Shown here piece by piece: positions 8,328 to 16,349 of a stretch of 64,000 bases of DNA. Positions within the stretch are counted from its first letter, which is position 1. The number at the start of each line of letters is the position of its first letter. The notes under the pieces are model-generated. The model searched no databases. It had not been told where the DNA came from and saw only the letters and a program-made list of their open reading frames with translations. Position numbers and translations under genes: made by a program. The stretch covers positions 18,354 to 82,353 of the forward strand of contig CBFHQG010000001.1 in the NCBI GenBank assembly GCA_965657825.1, given 5' to 3'. Source of the stretch: M55B157 sp965657825. Its GTDB lineage: Bacteria; Actinomycetota; Actinomycetes; S36-B12.

Positions 8328-8333
8328 TACCAT
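8328..8333 (+). promoter_or_regulatory. -10 box for murA
   Basis: TACCAT lies 7 bases before GTG 8341, the same leaderless arrangement as elsewhere. It overlaps the in-frame ATG at 8332, which argues that GTG 8341 and not ATG 8332 is the true start of murA. Confidence 0.5.
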
Positions 8334-8340
8334 GGCGGGT

Positions 8341-9606
8341 GTGGAAGCACTGCGGATCACCGGTGGGGCTCGTCTCGAGGGAGAGGTCCGCCTGACGGGT
8401 GCGAAGAACAGCGTGTTGAAACTCATGGCGGCTGCGCTCCTCGCCGAGGGGCGCACCATGCTGGCTGAGGTCCCCGACATCCTCGATGTGGAGATCATGG
8501 CGGAGTTGCTGCGTCGACTGGGGTGCGAGGTCGAGCACGATCGCGACCGCGGCATCGTGGCGATCGATGTGCCCGGGATGCCCGCTCATAGGGCCGACTA
8601 CGACCTCGTGCGACGGATGCGGGCCTCCATCAGCGTCCTCGGCCCGCTCCTTGCCCGGTGCGGGGAGGCCGACATCGCGCTACCCGGGGGCGACAACATC
8701 GGCTCCCGGGGGCTGGACATGCACGTGGCCGGCCTGGAGCGGATGGGGGCGTCGGTCCGGGTGGAGCATGGCTTCCTCCACGCGCAGGCCACCCGACTGC
8801 ACGGGGCGACCATCTGGTTGGACTTCCCCAGCGTGGGGGCCACCGAGACACTCCTCATGGCAGCGGTCACTGCCTCGGGGCGAACGGTGATCGACAATGC
8901 TGCACGAGAGCCGGAGATCATCGACATCTGCCACCTGCTGTGCGAGATGGGCGCCGGTATCGAGGGCATCGGATCCTCGACCCTGGTCATCGAGGGAGTC
9001 GAGTCGCTGCAGCCCGTGCACCACGAGACAGTCCCTGATCGCATCGTTGCCGGTACGTGGGCCGTCGCCGCGGCCATGACCCGCGGTGATCTGACCATCG
9101 CCAACGCCCGCCCCGAGCACCTGGAGATCGCCCTGGACAAGCTCCACACGGCCGGGGCGCAGATCGAGGTTCGCGCGGGGGAGTTCCGCGTGCACATGCA
9201 GGACCGCCCTCGCGCGGTCGACATCGTCACGTTGCCGTATCCGGGTTTCCCGACTGATCTGCAGCCGCAGTTCATCGCACTCAATGCCATCGCAGAGGGC
9301 GCCTCCCTGGTCACCGAGAACCTGTTCGAGGCGCGATTCCGCTTCGTGCACGAGCTGGCCCGCCTCGGTGCCGATGTCCAAACTGAAGGGCATCACGCTC
9401 TCGTGCGCGGTCGTGCCACGCTCAGCGGTGCACCGGTGGAGGCCACTGATATCCGCGCTGGGGCCGGCCTTGTCCTCGCCGGTCTCGTGGCGCAGGGCGT
9501 CACGACCGTCTACGAGGTGCATCACATCGATCGCGGTTACGCCGGGTTCGTGGACCGCCTCATCGAACTCGGTGCGCAGGTGGAGCGGGTCACCCTCGAC
9601 GGGTGA
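8341..9606 (+). CDS. murA: UDP-N-acetylglucosamine 1-carboxyvinyltransferase
   Basis: Catalyses the first committed step of peptidoglycan synthesis, adding enolpyruvate from PEP to UDP-GlcNAc in the cytoplasm. About 421 residues with the EPSP-synthase-like fold: LTGAKNS near the N-terminus, MRASISVLGPLLAR, the catalytic loop LPGGDNIGSRGLDMH and PYPGFPTDLQPQF. In the catalytic loop Asp118 replaces the Cys that fosfomycin alkylates in E. coli MurA, the same change known in M. tuberculosis, so intrinsic fosfomycin insensitivity of this enzyme is expected. I prefer GTG 8341 over ATG 8332 on promoter spacing. The 3' end overlaps the convergent gene by 17 bases. Confidence 0.95.
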   Translation: MEALRITGGARLEGEVRLTGAKNSVLKLMAAALLAEGRTMLAEVPDILDVEIMAELLRRLGCEVEHDRDRGIVAIDVPGMPAHRADYDLVRRMRASISVLGPLLARCGEADIALPGGDNIGSRGLDMHVAGLERMGASVRVEHGFLHAQATRLHGATIWLDFPSVGATETLLMAAVTASGRTVIDNAAREPEIIDICHLLCEMGAGIEGIGSSTLVIEGVESLQPVHHETVPDRIVAGTWAVAAAMTRGDLTIANARPEHLEIALDKLHTAGAQIEVRAGEFRVHMQDRPRAVDIVTLPYPGFPTDLQPQFIALNAIAEGASLVTENLFEARFRFVHELARLGADVQTEGHHALVRGRATLSGAPVEATDIRAGAGLVLAGLVAQGVTTVYEVHHIDRGYAGFVDRLIELGAQVERVTLDG

Positions 9607-9910
9607 TCAGGGCGCGCGCGGCCTTTTCATCCTGCGGCCACACCATCACCCGGGGGCCGTCGACGGTCTGGGCGAGGGTGGCCTTGATCTGGGCATCCTC
9701 GAGGTTGCGTCGCAGGATCTCGCCTTCGATATAGGTCGCGGGCGAGGCCACGGGGATGAGCAGGCCGTATTCCTGCGGGGTGCCCGGCCGCGCCGGTGCG
9801 GCGACGACCGACCCGCCTCGGGAGAAGGCCCAGCGTAGGAGCAGGACCAGGATGCCGAGTCCGGCGAACGCGATCAGCGGCCCCACGATGTAGGAGTAGG
9901 AGTTGCCCAC
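9590..9910 (-). CDS. Small membrane protein with DUF2007-like domain
   Basis: About 106 residues: one N-terminal transmembrane helix (YIVGPLIAFAGLGILVLLLRWAF), an Ala/Pro linker, then a small domain (TYIEGEILRRNLEDAQIKATL and VWPQDEKAARALI) that resembles DUF2007, a putative signal-transducing or ligand-binding fold of unknown role. GTG 9910 places the start just before the membrane helix; ATG 9928 would add six residues. Convergent with murA (17-base overlap) and divergent from the mutase gene. Function unknown. Confidence 0.6.
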   Translation of the reverse strand: MGNSYSYIVGPLIAFAGLGILVLLLRWAFSRGGSVVAAPARPGTPQEYGLLIPVASPATYIEGEILRRNLEDAQIKATLAQTVDGPRVMVWPQDEKAARALITRRG

Positions 9911-9955
9911 CGGCCTATGGTGGAGCATCCGGTGGGAGTGCGCCACCGGCGTCGG

Positions 9956-9961
9956 TACCCT
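9956..9961 (+). promoter_or_regulatory. -10 box for the ethylmalonyl-CoA mutase gene
   Basis: TACCCT lies 6 bases before ATG 9968, predicting a leaderless transcript. The palindromic operator begins about ten bases downstream. Confidence 0.5.
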
Positions 9962-9967
9962 GTGGTG

Positions 9968-11983
9968 ATGACGCGCGTGAACGATCGTTCCGATGGGGAC
10001 CGGCCTGCGAAGGATCGGCCCTGGCTGATGCGCACGTACGCGGGTCATTCGACCCCGGCCAAGTCCAATGAGCTGTATCGGCGAAACCTGAGCAAGGGAC
10101 AGACGGGTCTATCGGTCGCCTTCGATCTGCCGACCCAGACCGGGTACGACCCGGATGACCCGATGGCGGCAGGGGAGGTCGGCAAAGTCGGCGTGCCCAT
10201 CGCCCACCTTGGAGACATGCGCACGTTGTTCGACGACATCCCGCTTGGCGAGATGAATACCTCGATGACGATCAATGCGACTGCGATGTGGCTGCTGGCT
10301 TTGTACTCCGCGGTCGCCGAGGAGCAGGGCGCGGATGTCTCGGCGCTACAGGGGACGACCCAGAACGACATCGTCAAGGAGTACCTGTCTCGGGGCACCT
10401 ATGTCTTCCCACCCGGACCGTCCCTGCGCTTGATCTCGGACATGATCGCCTACACGGTCGTGAACATGCCGTCCTGGAACCCCATCAATATCTGCAGTTA
10501 TCACCTCCAGGAAGCGGGTGCGACCCCCGTTCAGGAGATCGCGTACTCGATGTGCACCGCTATCGCGGTCCTCGATGCGGTGCGAGATTCCGGTCAGGTG
10601 CCCCCCGAACGGTTCGGTGAGGTCGTCGCCCGCATGTCGTTCTTCGTCAACGCCGGCGTCCGCTTCATCGAGGAAATGTGCAAGATGCGGGCGTTCGTGC
10701 AGATCTGGGATGACATCACGCGTGAGCGGTACGGCGTCGACGATGCCAAGCAGCGAAGGTTCCGTTACGGAGTGCAGGTCAACTCCCTGGGGCTTGCTGA
10801 AGCGCAGCCGGAGAACAATGTCCAACGCATCGTGCTGGAGATGCTCGCGGTGACCCTGTCGAAGGATGCCCGTGCGCGCGCAGTGCAGTTGCCGGCGTGG
10901 AACGAGGCCCTGGGACTGCCGAGGCCGTGGGATCAGCAGTGGTCGCTTCGCATCCAGCAGGTGCTCGCCTACGAGACCGATCTGCTGGAGTACGAGGACA
11001 TCTTCGAGGGGTCCCAGGTCATCGAAGCGAAGGTCAACCAGATCGTGGGGGAGGCCAGGGCCGAGATCGATCGTGTCCTGTCCATGGGGGGTGCGGTAGC
11101 GGCAGTGGAAAGTGGCTACATGAAGGGCCAACTTGTCGCATCGCACGCTCAGCGCCGTGCCCGCATCGAGTCTGGCGATGATGTGATCGTGGGGGTGAAT
11201 GCCTTCACCACCACCGAGTCCAACCCTCTCCTCACCGACCTCGACACCGCGATCCAGGTGGTCGATCCGGCGGTGCAGGCCGAGGCGATCGCCTCGCTCG
11301 ACGCGTGGCGAGCCACGCGGGATGATGCGGCCGTCGCCGATGCGCTGGCCAGGCTGAGAGCAGTGGCGGTGACGCAGGACAACCTCGTGCCGGTCACGAT
11401 GGAGTGCGCTCGAGCCGGGGTCACCACCGGTGAGTGGGCCGGGGTCCTGCGCGAGGTCTTCGGTGAGTACCGCGCGCCCACAGGGGTTTCGAATGCGGTC
11501 GGGACCACCGAGCCGGGCGAGTCCCTGGCACAGGTGCGCAGGCGAGTCCAGGAAACAGCCGACGAGCTAGGAGCTCGCCTGCGGTTCCTGGTCGGCAAGC
11601 CTGGCCTCGACGGGCATTCCAACGGGGCGGAGCAGATCGCTGTGCGAGCCCGCGATGCCGGCTTCGAGGTGGTCTACCAGGGCATCCGGCTCACCCCGGC
11701 CCAGATCACCGCGGCCGCCGTCGAAGAGGACGTCGACGTCGTGGGTCTGTCGATCCTGTCCGGCTCCCATCGGGAGCTCGTTCCGCAGGTCGTCCGTGGA
11801 CTGCGGGAGGCGGGCATGGAGGACACCGTGGTCGTCGTCGGCGGGATCATCCCCGAGGCCGATGCCACCGAACTCATCCAGTCGGGTGTGGCGGCGGTGT
11901 TCACCCCGAAGGATTACGACGCCACCGCGATCATGGGGCGGATCGTCGATGAAGTACGCGCGGCGAAGGGCCTGGCGATCTGA
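9968..11983 (+). CDS. ecm: Ethylmalonyl-CoA mutase (MeaA type), B12-dependent
   Basis: Adenosylcobalamin-dependent mutase converting ethylmalonyl-CoA to methylsuccinyl-CoA in the ethylmalonyl-CoA pathway. The 671-residue single chain has the CoA-mutase barrel (GQTGLSVAFDLPTQTGYDPD, TSMTINATAMWLLALY, CSYHLQEAGATPVQEIAY) and a C-terminal B12 domain with the cobalt-ligand motif LDGHSNG and VVVGGIIPEAD. The start motif KDRPWLMRTYAGHS matches MeaA proteins of Streptomyces as I remember them, rather than ordinary methylmalonyl-CoA mutases. The carboxylase/reductase making its substrate is encoded at 19917-21257. ATG 9968 has a TACCCT box 6 bases upstream; GTG 9977 is an alternative. An operator-like palindrome lies within codons 4-8. 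Confidence 0.88.
   Translation: MTRVNDRSDGDRPAKDRPWLMRTYAGHSTPAKSNELYRRNLSKGQTGLSVAFDLPTQTGYDPDDPMAAGEVGKVGVPIAHLGDMRTLFDDIPLGEMNTSMTINATAMWLLALYSAVAEEQGADVSALQGTTQNDIVKEYLSRGTYVFPPGPSLRLISDMIAYTVVNMPSWNPINICSYHLQEAGATPVQEIAYSMCTAIAVLDAVRDSGQVPPERFGEVVARMSFFVNAGVRFIEEMCKMRAFVQIWDDITRERYGVDDAKQRRFRYGVQVNSLGLAEAQPENNVQRIVLEMLAVTLSKDARARAVQLPAWNEALGLPRPWDQQWSLRIQQVLAYETDLLEYEDIFEGSQVIEAKVNQIVGEARAEIDRVLSMGGAVAAVESGYMKGQLVASHAQRRARIESGDDVIVGVNAFTTTESNPLLTDLDTAIQVVDPAVQAEAIASLDAWRATRDDAAVADALARLRAVAVTQDNLVPVTMECARAGVTTGEWAGVLREVFGEYRAPTGVSNAVGTTEPGESLAQVRRRVQETADELGARLRFLVGKPGLDGHSNGAEQIAVRARDAGFEVVYQGIRLTPAQITAAAVEEDVDVVGLSILSGSHRELVPQVVRGLREAGMEDTVVVVGGIIPEADATELIQSGVAAVFTPKDYDATAIMGRIVDEVRAAKGLAI
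9977..9990 (+). promoter_or_regulatory. Operator-like palindrome inside the start of ecm
   Basis: GTGAACGATCGTTC contains the perfect 12-bp palindrome GAACGATCGTTC (9979-9990) and matches 14 of 16 bases of the palindrome upstream of ccr (21290-21305). It lies at +10 to +23 from the predicted leaderless transcription start. Size and symmetry suit a TetR-family dimer; the regulator is not in this window. Confidence 0.55.
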
Positions 11984-11997
11984 TCGACCCGGATCGT

Positions 11998-12003
11998 TAG
12001 GCT
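11998..12003 (+). promoter_or_regulatory. -10 box for nucS
   Basis: TAGGCT is followed after 7 bases by GTG 12011, giving a predicted leaderless nucS transcript and supporting that start codon. Confidence 0.55.
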
Positions 12004-12010
12004 CTGGCGA

Positions 12011-12682
12011 GTGCGGATCGTCGTCACCCGTTGCGTGGTGGATTACTCCGGTCGACTCACCGCTCATCTTCCCGAAGCCGTCCGCGTGATCATGGTCAAA
12101 GCCGATGGCTCGGTGCTCGTCCACGCTGATGGCGGTTCGTACAAGCCCTTGAACTGGATGAGTCCTCCCTGCACGCTGATCGAGGAGCCTGGTGAGGCAG
12201 GGCTCGTCTGGCGGGTGGTCAACAAGGCGGGGGAGACCCTGGTGATCACCCTGCGTGAGATCGTGCACGACAGTGAACACGAACTCGGAGTCGATCCCGG
12301 GCTGGTCAAGGATGGGGTCGAGGCGCACCTGCAGGCCCTGCTCGCCGACCAGATCCAGACACTGGGCCCTGGGTGGACGCTGATTCGACGCGAGTTTCCC
12401 ACGGCTATCGGACCGGTGGACATCATGTGCCGCGACGCACAGGGGCAGGCGGTGGCGGTGGAGATCAAGCGGCGCGGCGAGATCGACGGGGTGGAGCAGC
12501 TCACCCGGTATCTGGAACTGCTGAACCGTGACCCGGTCCTCGCGCCCGTACGCGGTGTGTTCGCCGCACAGGAGATCAAGCCGCAGGCTCGCACGCTCGC
12601 TGCCGATCGCGGGATCGATTGCGTCGTGCTGGATTACGATGCGATGCGCGGGGTGGATGACCCTGACTCGCGACTGTTCTGA
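12011..12682 (+). CDS. nucS: Mismatch-specific endonuclease NucS/EndoMS
   Basis: Double-strand endonuclease acting on mismatches; in Actinobacteria it replaces MutS/MutL. The 223-residue protein has the N-terminal beta-rich DNA-binding domain (MRIVVTRCVVDYSGRLTAHLP, then WMSPPCTLIEE) and the C-terminal PD-(D/E)XK-type core with Asp137 (GPVDIMCRD), Glu151 and Lys153 (AVEIKRRG). Length and motifs match the family fully. The GTG start is supported by a TAGGCT box 7 bases upstream. In known systems NucS binds the sliding clamp; the C-terminal tail here ends GVDDPDSRLF, resembling the clamp-binding end. Confidence 0.93.
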   Translation: MRIVVTRCVVDYSGRLTAHLPEAVRVIMVKADGSVLVHADGGSYKPLNWMSPPCTLIEEPGEAGLVWRVVNKAGETLVITLREIVHDSEHELGVDPGLVKDGVEAHLQALLADQIQTLGPGWTLIRREFPTAIGPVDIMCRDAQGQAVAVEIKRRGEIDGVEQLTRYLELLNRDPVLAPVRGVFAAQEIKPQARTLAADRGIDCVVLDYDAMRGVDDPDSRLF

Positions 12683-12692
12683 GCGGCTGGTG

Positions 12693-14192
12693 CTAGCCGC
12701 GCCACCCGCCGTGGCGGGCGCGCAGCGCTGACAGCACAAGTCGTCCAGCCCACGTCGGGCGCTCGAATGAGGTCAGTGAGATCGGGAGCGCGAAACGCTG
12801 GCGGACGATCGAGTGGGGGATGGTGAAGGCACGCAGGCCATCCGCACCGTGGATGCGGCCGATTCCCGACTCGCCGACCCCACCCCAGGGCAGGCCGGGA
12901 ACACCGGCGTACATCACCCAGGAGTTGATGCTGACCATGCCGACACGCAACCGTCGAGCGGCCGATTCCACCCTCGGGATCGTGCGTCCGAAGATCGACG
13001 CGGCCAGGCCGTAGCCGGAGGCGTTGGCGCGGTCGACGCCTTCTTCGAGATCGCGCACAGCGTTGATCGCCACCGTGGGACCGAAGGTCTCCTCGGTCAT
13101 CGCGGGGGACTCCTCCGCGACATCGATCAGGATGATCGGTTCGACGGTTCGCTCGCCGATGGATTCCACGCCACCGAGGGCGAGGGTCGCCCCGCGGTCG
13201 ACCGCGTCGGTGACATGGCGACGGATCGTCTCGCTGGCCTGGGGGAGAGTCATGGGCCCGTAGGCGGCTTCACCGTGAGTACCAGGGCGCAACCGATCGG
13301 CCCGTTTCGCCACCGCCGCGACGAGATCGGCGTGGATGTCGCGGTGCGCGTAGACCCGCTCGACCCCGACGCAGGTCTGCCCCGCGTTGGAGAACGCACC
13401 GTAGGCGATGGCATCGGCGGCCGCATCGAGATCAGCATCGGCATCGACGAGAACGGCATCCTTGCCCCCGCACTCCAGCACCACGGGGGTGAGCGTGGGT
13501 GCGCACGCGGCCAGGATGCGCCGCCCGGTGGCCGAGGACCCGGTGAACGACACCAGGTCGACACCCCCGGTGGCGAGAGCGGCACCCACGTTGCCGGCAC
13601 CGACGACGACCTGGACGAGTGGGTGCTCCGGGCACGAGGAGTTCAGCGCCCGAGCCAGCCAGTCACCGACGGCCGTGGCGTACTCGGAGGGCTTGAAGAC
13701 CACGGCATTGCCCGCGGCCAATGCATAGGCGATGGATCCAATCGGGGTGAAGACCGGGTAGTTCCATGGTCCGATCACGCCGACGACACCGACCGGCTCA
13801 TAGGACAGGCTCGCACGTTGATTGATCGTGAGAAGCCCGCTGGGCACCCGGTGTGATGCGAGTACGCGCTCGGCCCGGGTTGCTGCCCAGTGCAGGTGCT
13901 CCAGGCTCAAGGCGAGTTCCAGGCGCGCATCGTCGCGGGGCTTGCCCATCTCGCGGTGCACCAGATCGACGAGGTCCTCGGCGTTGTGCGCCAGGTAGCG
14001 CTTGGCTGCGAGGAGCCTGCGCCGACGCTCGGCCCAGCCCAGATCAGCCCACCAGCGGGCGGCTAATCGTGCGCGGTCGATGGTCTCGTGCACCTCCTCC
14101 TCGGAGGTGATGGCGAAACTGCCGATGAGTTCGCCGCTGAGCGGCGCGCGAGAGTGAAGCCACGTGGTGTCGTTGGGAGCCGGTGCACTCAT
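12693..14192 (-). CDS. NAD(P)-dependent aldehyde dehydrogenase
   Basis: Oxidises an aldehyde to the acid; substrate unknown. The 499-residue protein has complete family motifs: GPWNYP (141-146), FTGS (216-219), Glu240 in LECGGKD, catalytic Cys274 in AGQTCVGVERV, and ETFGPTVAINAV. The overall pattern, including a C-terminal hydrophobic region, resembles class 3 or coniferyl-type fatty aldehyde dehydrogenases. ATG 14192 has TAGCGT 6 bases upstream (14204-14199), so it is probably leaderless. Transcribed opposite to nucS, whose stop is 10 bases away, and divergent from the hydroxyacyl-CoA dehydrogenase. Confidence 0.88.
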   Translation of the reverse strand: MSAPAPNDTTWLHSRAPLSGELIGSFAITSEEEVHETIDRARLAARWWADLGWAERRRRLLAAKRYLAHNAEDLVDLVHREMGKPRDDARLELALSLEHLHWAATRAERVLASHRVPSGLLTINQRASLSYEPVGVVGVIGPWNYPVFTPIGSIAYALAAGNAVVFKPSEYATAVGDWLARALNSSCPEHPLVQVVVGAGNVGAALATGGVDLVSFTGSSATGRRILAACAPTLTPVVLECGGKDAVLVDADADLDAAADAIAYGAFSNAGQTCVGVERVYAHRDIHADLVAAVAKRADRLRPGTHGEAAYGPMTLPQASETIRRHVTDAVDRGATLALGGVESIGERTVEPIILIDVAEESPAMTEETFGPTVAINAVRDLEEGVDRANASGYGLAASIFGRTIPRVESAARRLRVGMVSINSWVMYAGVPGLPWGGVGESGIGRIHGADGLRAFTIPHSIVRQRFALPISLTSFERPTWAGRLVLSALRARHGGWRG

Positions 14193-14198
14193 AGGGCG

Positions 14199-14204
14199 AC
14201 GCTA
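14199..14204 (-). promoter_or_regulatory. -10 box for the aldehyde dehydrogenase gene
   Basis: TAGCGT on the minus strand, 6 bases before ATG 14192, predicts a leaderless transcript. Confidence 0.45.
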
Positions 14205-14281
14205 CTCCGGTTCGGAGCGGTCGGCACAGGCATGGGAGACTAACGCCTCGAAACCAGGGCGTAGAGAGCGAGGAATCGGGC

Positions 14282-16060
14282 ATGAGCGGTGGATCCGTCA
14301 CCACAGTGGGGGTCGTCGGATTGGGCACCATGGGGGCCGGCATCGCGGAGGTATTCGCCCGTCACGGATTCAAGGTCATCGCCGTCGAACGACATGATGC
14401 TGACCTCGACCGAGGCCGTGACACGATCGCGGGCTCCACACAGCGGGCGGTCGACCGAGGCAAGCTCGACGAGGCCGATCGTCGGTCTCTTCTCGAGCGC
14501 ATCTCCTTCGGAACCGACCGACAGGCCTTGGCGGCAGCGGATCTGGTCATCGAGGCGATCCCGGAGCAGTTGGAATTGAAGCGCGAGCTGTTCGCCGAAC
14601 TCGACCGGATCACTCCCGAGCACACGATCCTCGCGTCCAACACCTCCTCACTGTCGGTGACGGAGATCTCTGTTGCGACCGGTAGGCCTGACCGGGTCGT
14701 GGGGATGCACTTCTTCAATCCGGCGCCCGTCCAGGGGTTCGTCGAGATCGTGCGGACGGTCGTGTCGTCACCCGAGGTCGTCGCCACCGTCGATGATGTC
14801 GCCCGACGCCTCGGGAAGGAGCCGGTGGTCGTCGGTGATCGTGCCGGGTTCATCGCCAACGCTCTGCTGTTCGGCTATCTCAACCACGCGGTAGCCCTCT
14901 ACGACTCGCGCTATGCCACCCGCGAGGACATCGATACCGCCATGCGTCTGGGCTGCGGATATCCCATGGGGCCGCTGGCCCTGCTGGACCTCATCGGCCT
15001 GGACACCGCGTACGAAATCCTCGACACGATGTACAAGCAGGGTCGGGATCGACTCCATGCGCCGCACCCCCTGCTCAAGCAGATGGTCACCGCGGGCCTG
15101 CGGGGCCGCAAGACCGGTCGGGGCTTCTACACCTACGCCGAACCGAACTCCCCGAAGGTGATCGAGGATGCGGAGAGTCACGCGGCAGCGCGCGACTTCG
15201 GCAAGGCGCGTCATGTTGAGAGTGTCGGTGTCGTCGGCTCGGGCACGATGGCCTGCGGGATCGCGGAGGTGTTCGCCAAGGCCGGATTCGCCACGACGAT
15301 CGTCGCGAGGTCCCCGGAGAAAGCCGAGTCTGCCCGGGCTGCGATCGCGAAGTCCCTGGAGAAGGCCGTCCAGCGCGGCAAACTCGAGGGTGGCGAACGA
15401 GATGCGGCGCTGGCCCGCCTGACGCCGAGTTCCTCCCTCGATGATCTGTCCAATGTCGATCTGGTACTGGAGGCGATCGCTGAGAAGCTCGACGTCAAGG
15501 TCGCGCTGTTCGAGAACCTCGATGAGATTTGCCGACCCGGCGCGATCCTGGCGACGACGACCTCCAGTCTCCCGGTCGTGGAGATGGCGGTCGCGACATC
15601 CCGCCCCGGGGACGTCGTGGGTCTGCACTTCTTCAACCCCGCGCCGCTGATGGGGTTGGTCGAAGTCGTGCGCACGGTCTCCACGGCCGACGAGGTCACG
15701 GCCACCGCGCTCGACGTCGTCGAGCGGATCGGCAAGCAGGCTGTGGTGTGCGGGGACCGTGCAGGCTTCATCGTCAATGCCCTGCTCTTCCCCTACCTCA
15801 ACGATGCGGTGCGCATGCTGGAGGCCAACTACTCGGGAACCGACGAGATCGACCTGGCCATGAAGAAGGGCTGCGGCCTGCCGATGGGACCCTTCGAGTT
15901 ACTCGATGTGGTCGGTCTGGACGTGTCGTTGACCATCCAGCAGGTCCTCTATCGGGAGTTCCGTGAGCCGGGCTTCGCGCCTGCTCCTCGGCTGGAGCAT
16001 CTGGTCACAGCCGGTTACCTCGGTCGCAAGAGCGGGCGGGGTTTTCGCACCTACGCCTGA
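14282..16060 (+). CDS. Tandem-fused 3-hydroxyacyl-CoA dehydrogenase
   Basis: NAD-dependent oxidoreductase interconverting 3-hydroxybutyryl-CoA (or a longer homologue) and the 3-ketoacyl-CoA. The 592 residues are two homologous dehydrogenases in one chain, about 8-300 and 312-592. Copy 1 has GLGTMGAGIAEV, Asn120 in ASNTSSL and HFFNPAP. Copy 2 has GSGTMACGIAEV and the catalytic-type HFFNPAP but Thr426 in place of the Asn (ATTTSSL), so its activity may differ. I recall the same fused arrangement in Streptomyces, so it is a family trait. It heads a likely operon with the next three genes. A GCGAGGAA site precedes ATG 14282. Confidence 0.88.
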   Translation: MSGGSVTTVGVVGLGTMGAGIAEVFARHGFKVIAVERHDADLDRGRDTIAGSTQRAVDRGKLDEADRRSLLERISFGTDRQALAAADLVIEAIPEQLELKRELFAELDRITPEHTILASNTSSLSVTEISVATGRPDRVVGMHFFNPAPVQGFVEIVRTVVSSPEVVATVDDVARRLGKEPVVVGDRAGFIANALLFGYLNHAVALYDSRYATREDIDTAMRLGCGYPMGPLALLDLIGLDTAYEILDTMYKQGRDRLHAPHPLLKQMVTAGLRGRKTGRGFYTYAEPNSPKVIEDAESHAAARDFGKARHVESVGVVGSGTMACGIAEVFAKAGFATTIVARSPEKAESARAAIAKSLEKAVQRGKLEGGERDAALARLTPSSSLDDLSNVDLVLEAIAEKLDVKVALFENLDEICRPGAILATTTSSLPVVEMAVATSRPGDVVGLHFFNPAPLMGLVEVVRTVSTADEVTATALDVVERIGKQAVVCGDRAGFIVNALLFPYLNDAVRMLEANYSGTDEIDLAMKKGCGLPMGPFELLDVVGLDVSLTIQQVLYREFREPGFAPAPRLEHLVTAGYLGRKSGRGFRTYA

Positions 16061-16085
16061 TCGAGGTCGCGAGGGAGGGGGCACC

Positions 16086-16349
16086 ATGGGCAAGCGCCGA
16101 CCGGCGAGGCCGGCTCCCCGTCCACCGCGTCCCGACGCGATCGAGTCCCACGCCGACGGTGACTGGGTGGTGCGTCCCCTGACGGGCGCTTCGGCGACCA
16201 AGCCCTATCGGTGCCCGGGCTGCGACCAGATCATCACGCCCGCCACCCCGCACCTGGTGGCCTGGCCCGTGGATCGCGGGAGTGAGGAACGCCGCCACTG
16301 GCACACCCCCTGCTGGCGCGCTCGCGATCGCCGCGGACCGAGCCGATGA
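16086..16349 (+). CDS. Small zinc-ribbon-like protein, actinobacterial
   Basis: 87-residue basic protein of unknown function. The N-terminus is Arg/Pro-rich (GKRRPARPAPRPPRP); the core has CPGC (YRCPGCDQII) followed by HWHTPCW, giving three Cys and two His that could bind a metal. Similar small proteins, often mislabelled ATP/GTP-binding, sit beside an alpha/beta hydrolase in Streptomyces as I remember it. The ATG at 16086 follows GGGAGGGGGC closely; its stop overlaps the hydrolase start by 4 bases (ATGA), so the two are probably translationally coupled. Confidence 0.75.
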   Translation: MGKRRPARPAPRPPRPDAIESHADGDWVVRPLTGASATKPYRCPGCDQIITPATPHLVAWPVDRGSEERRHWHTPCWRARDRRGPSR

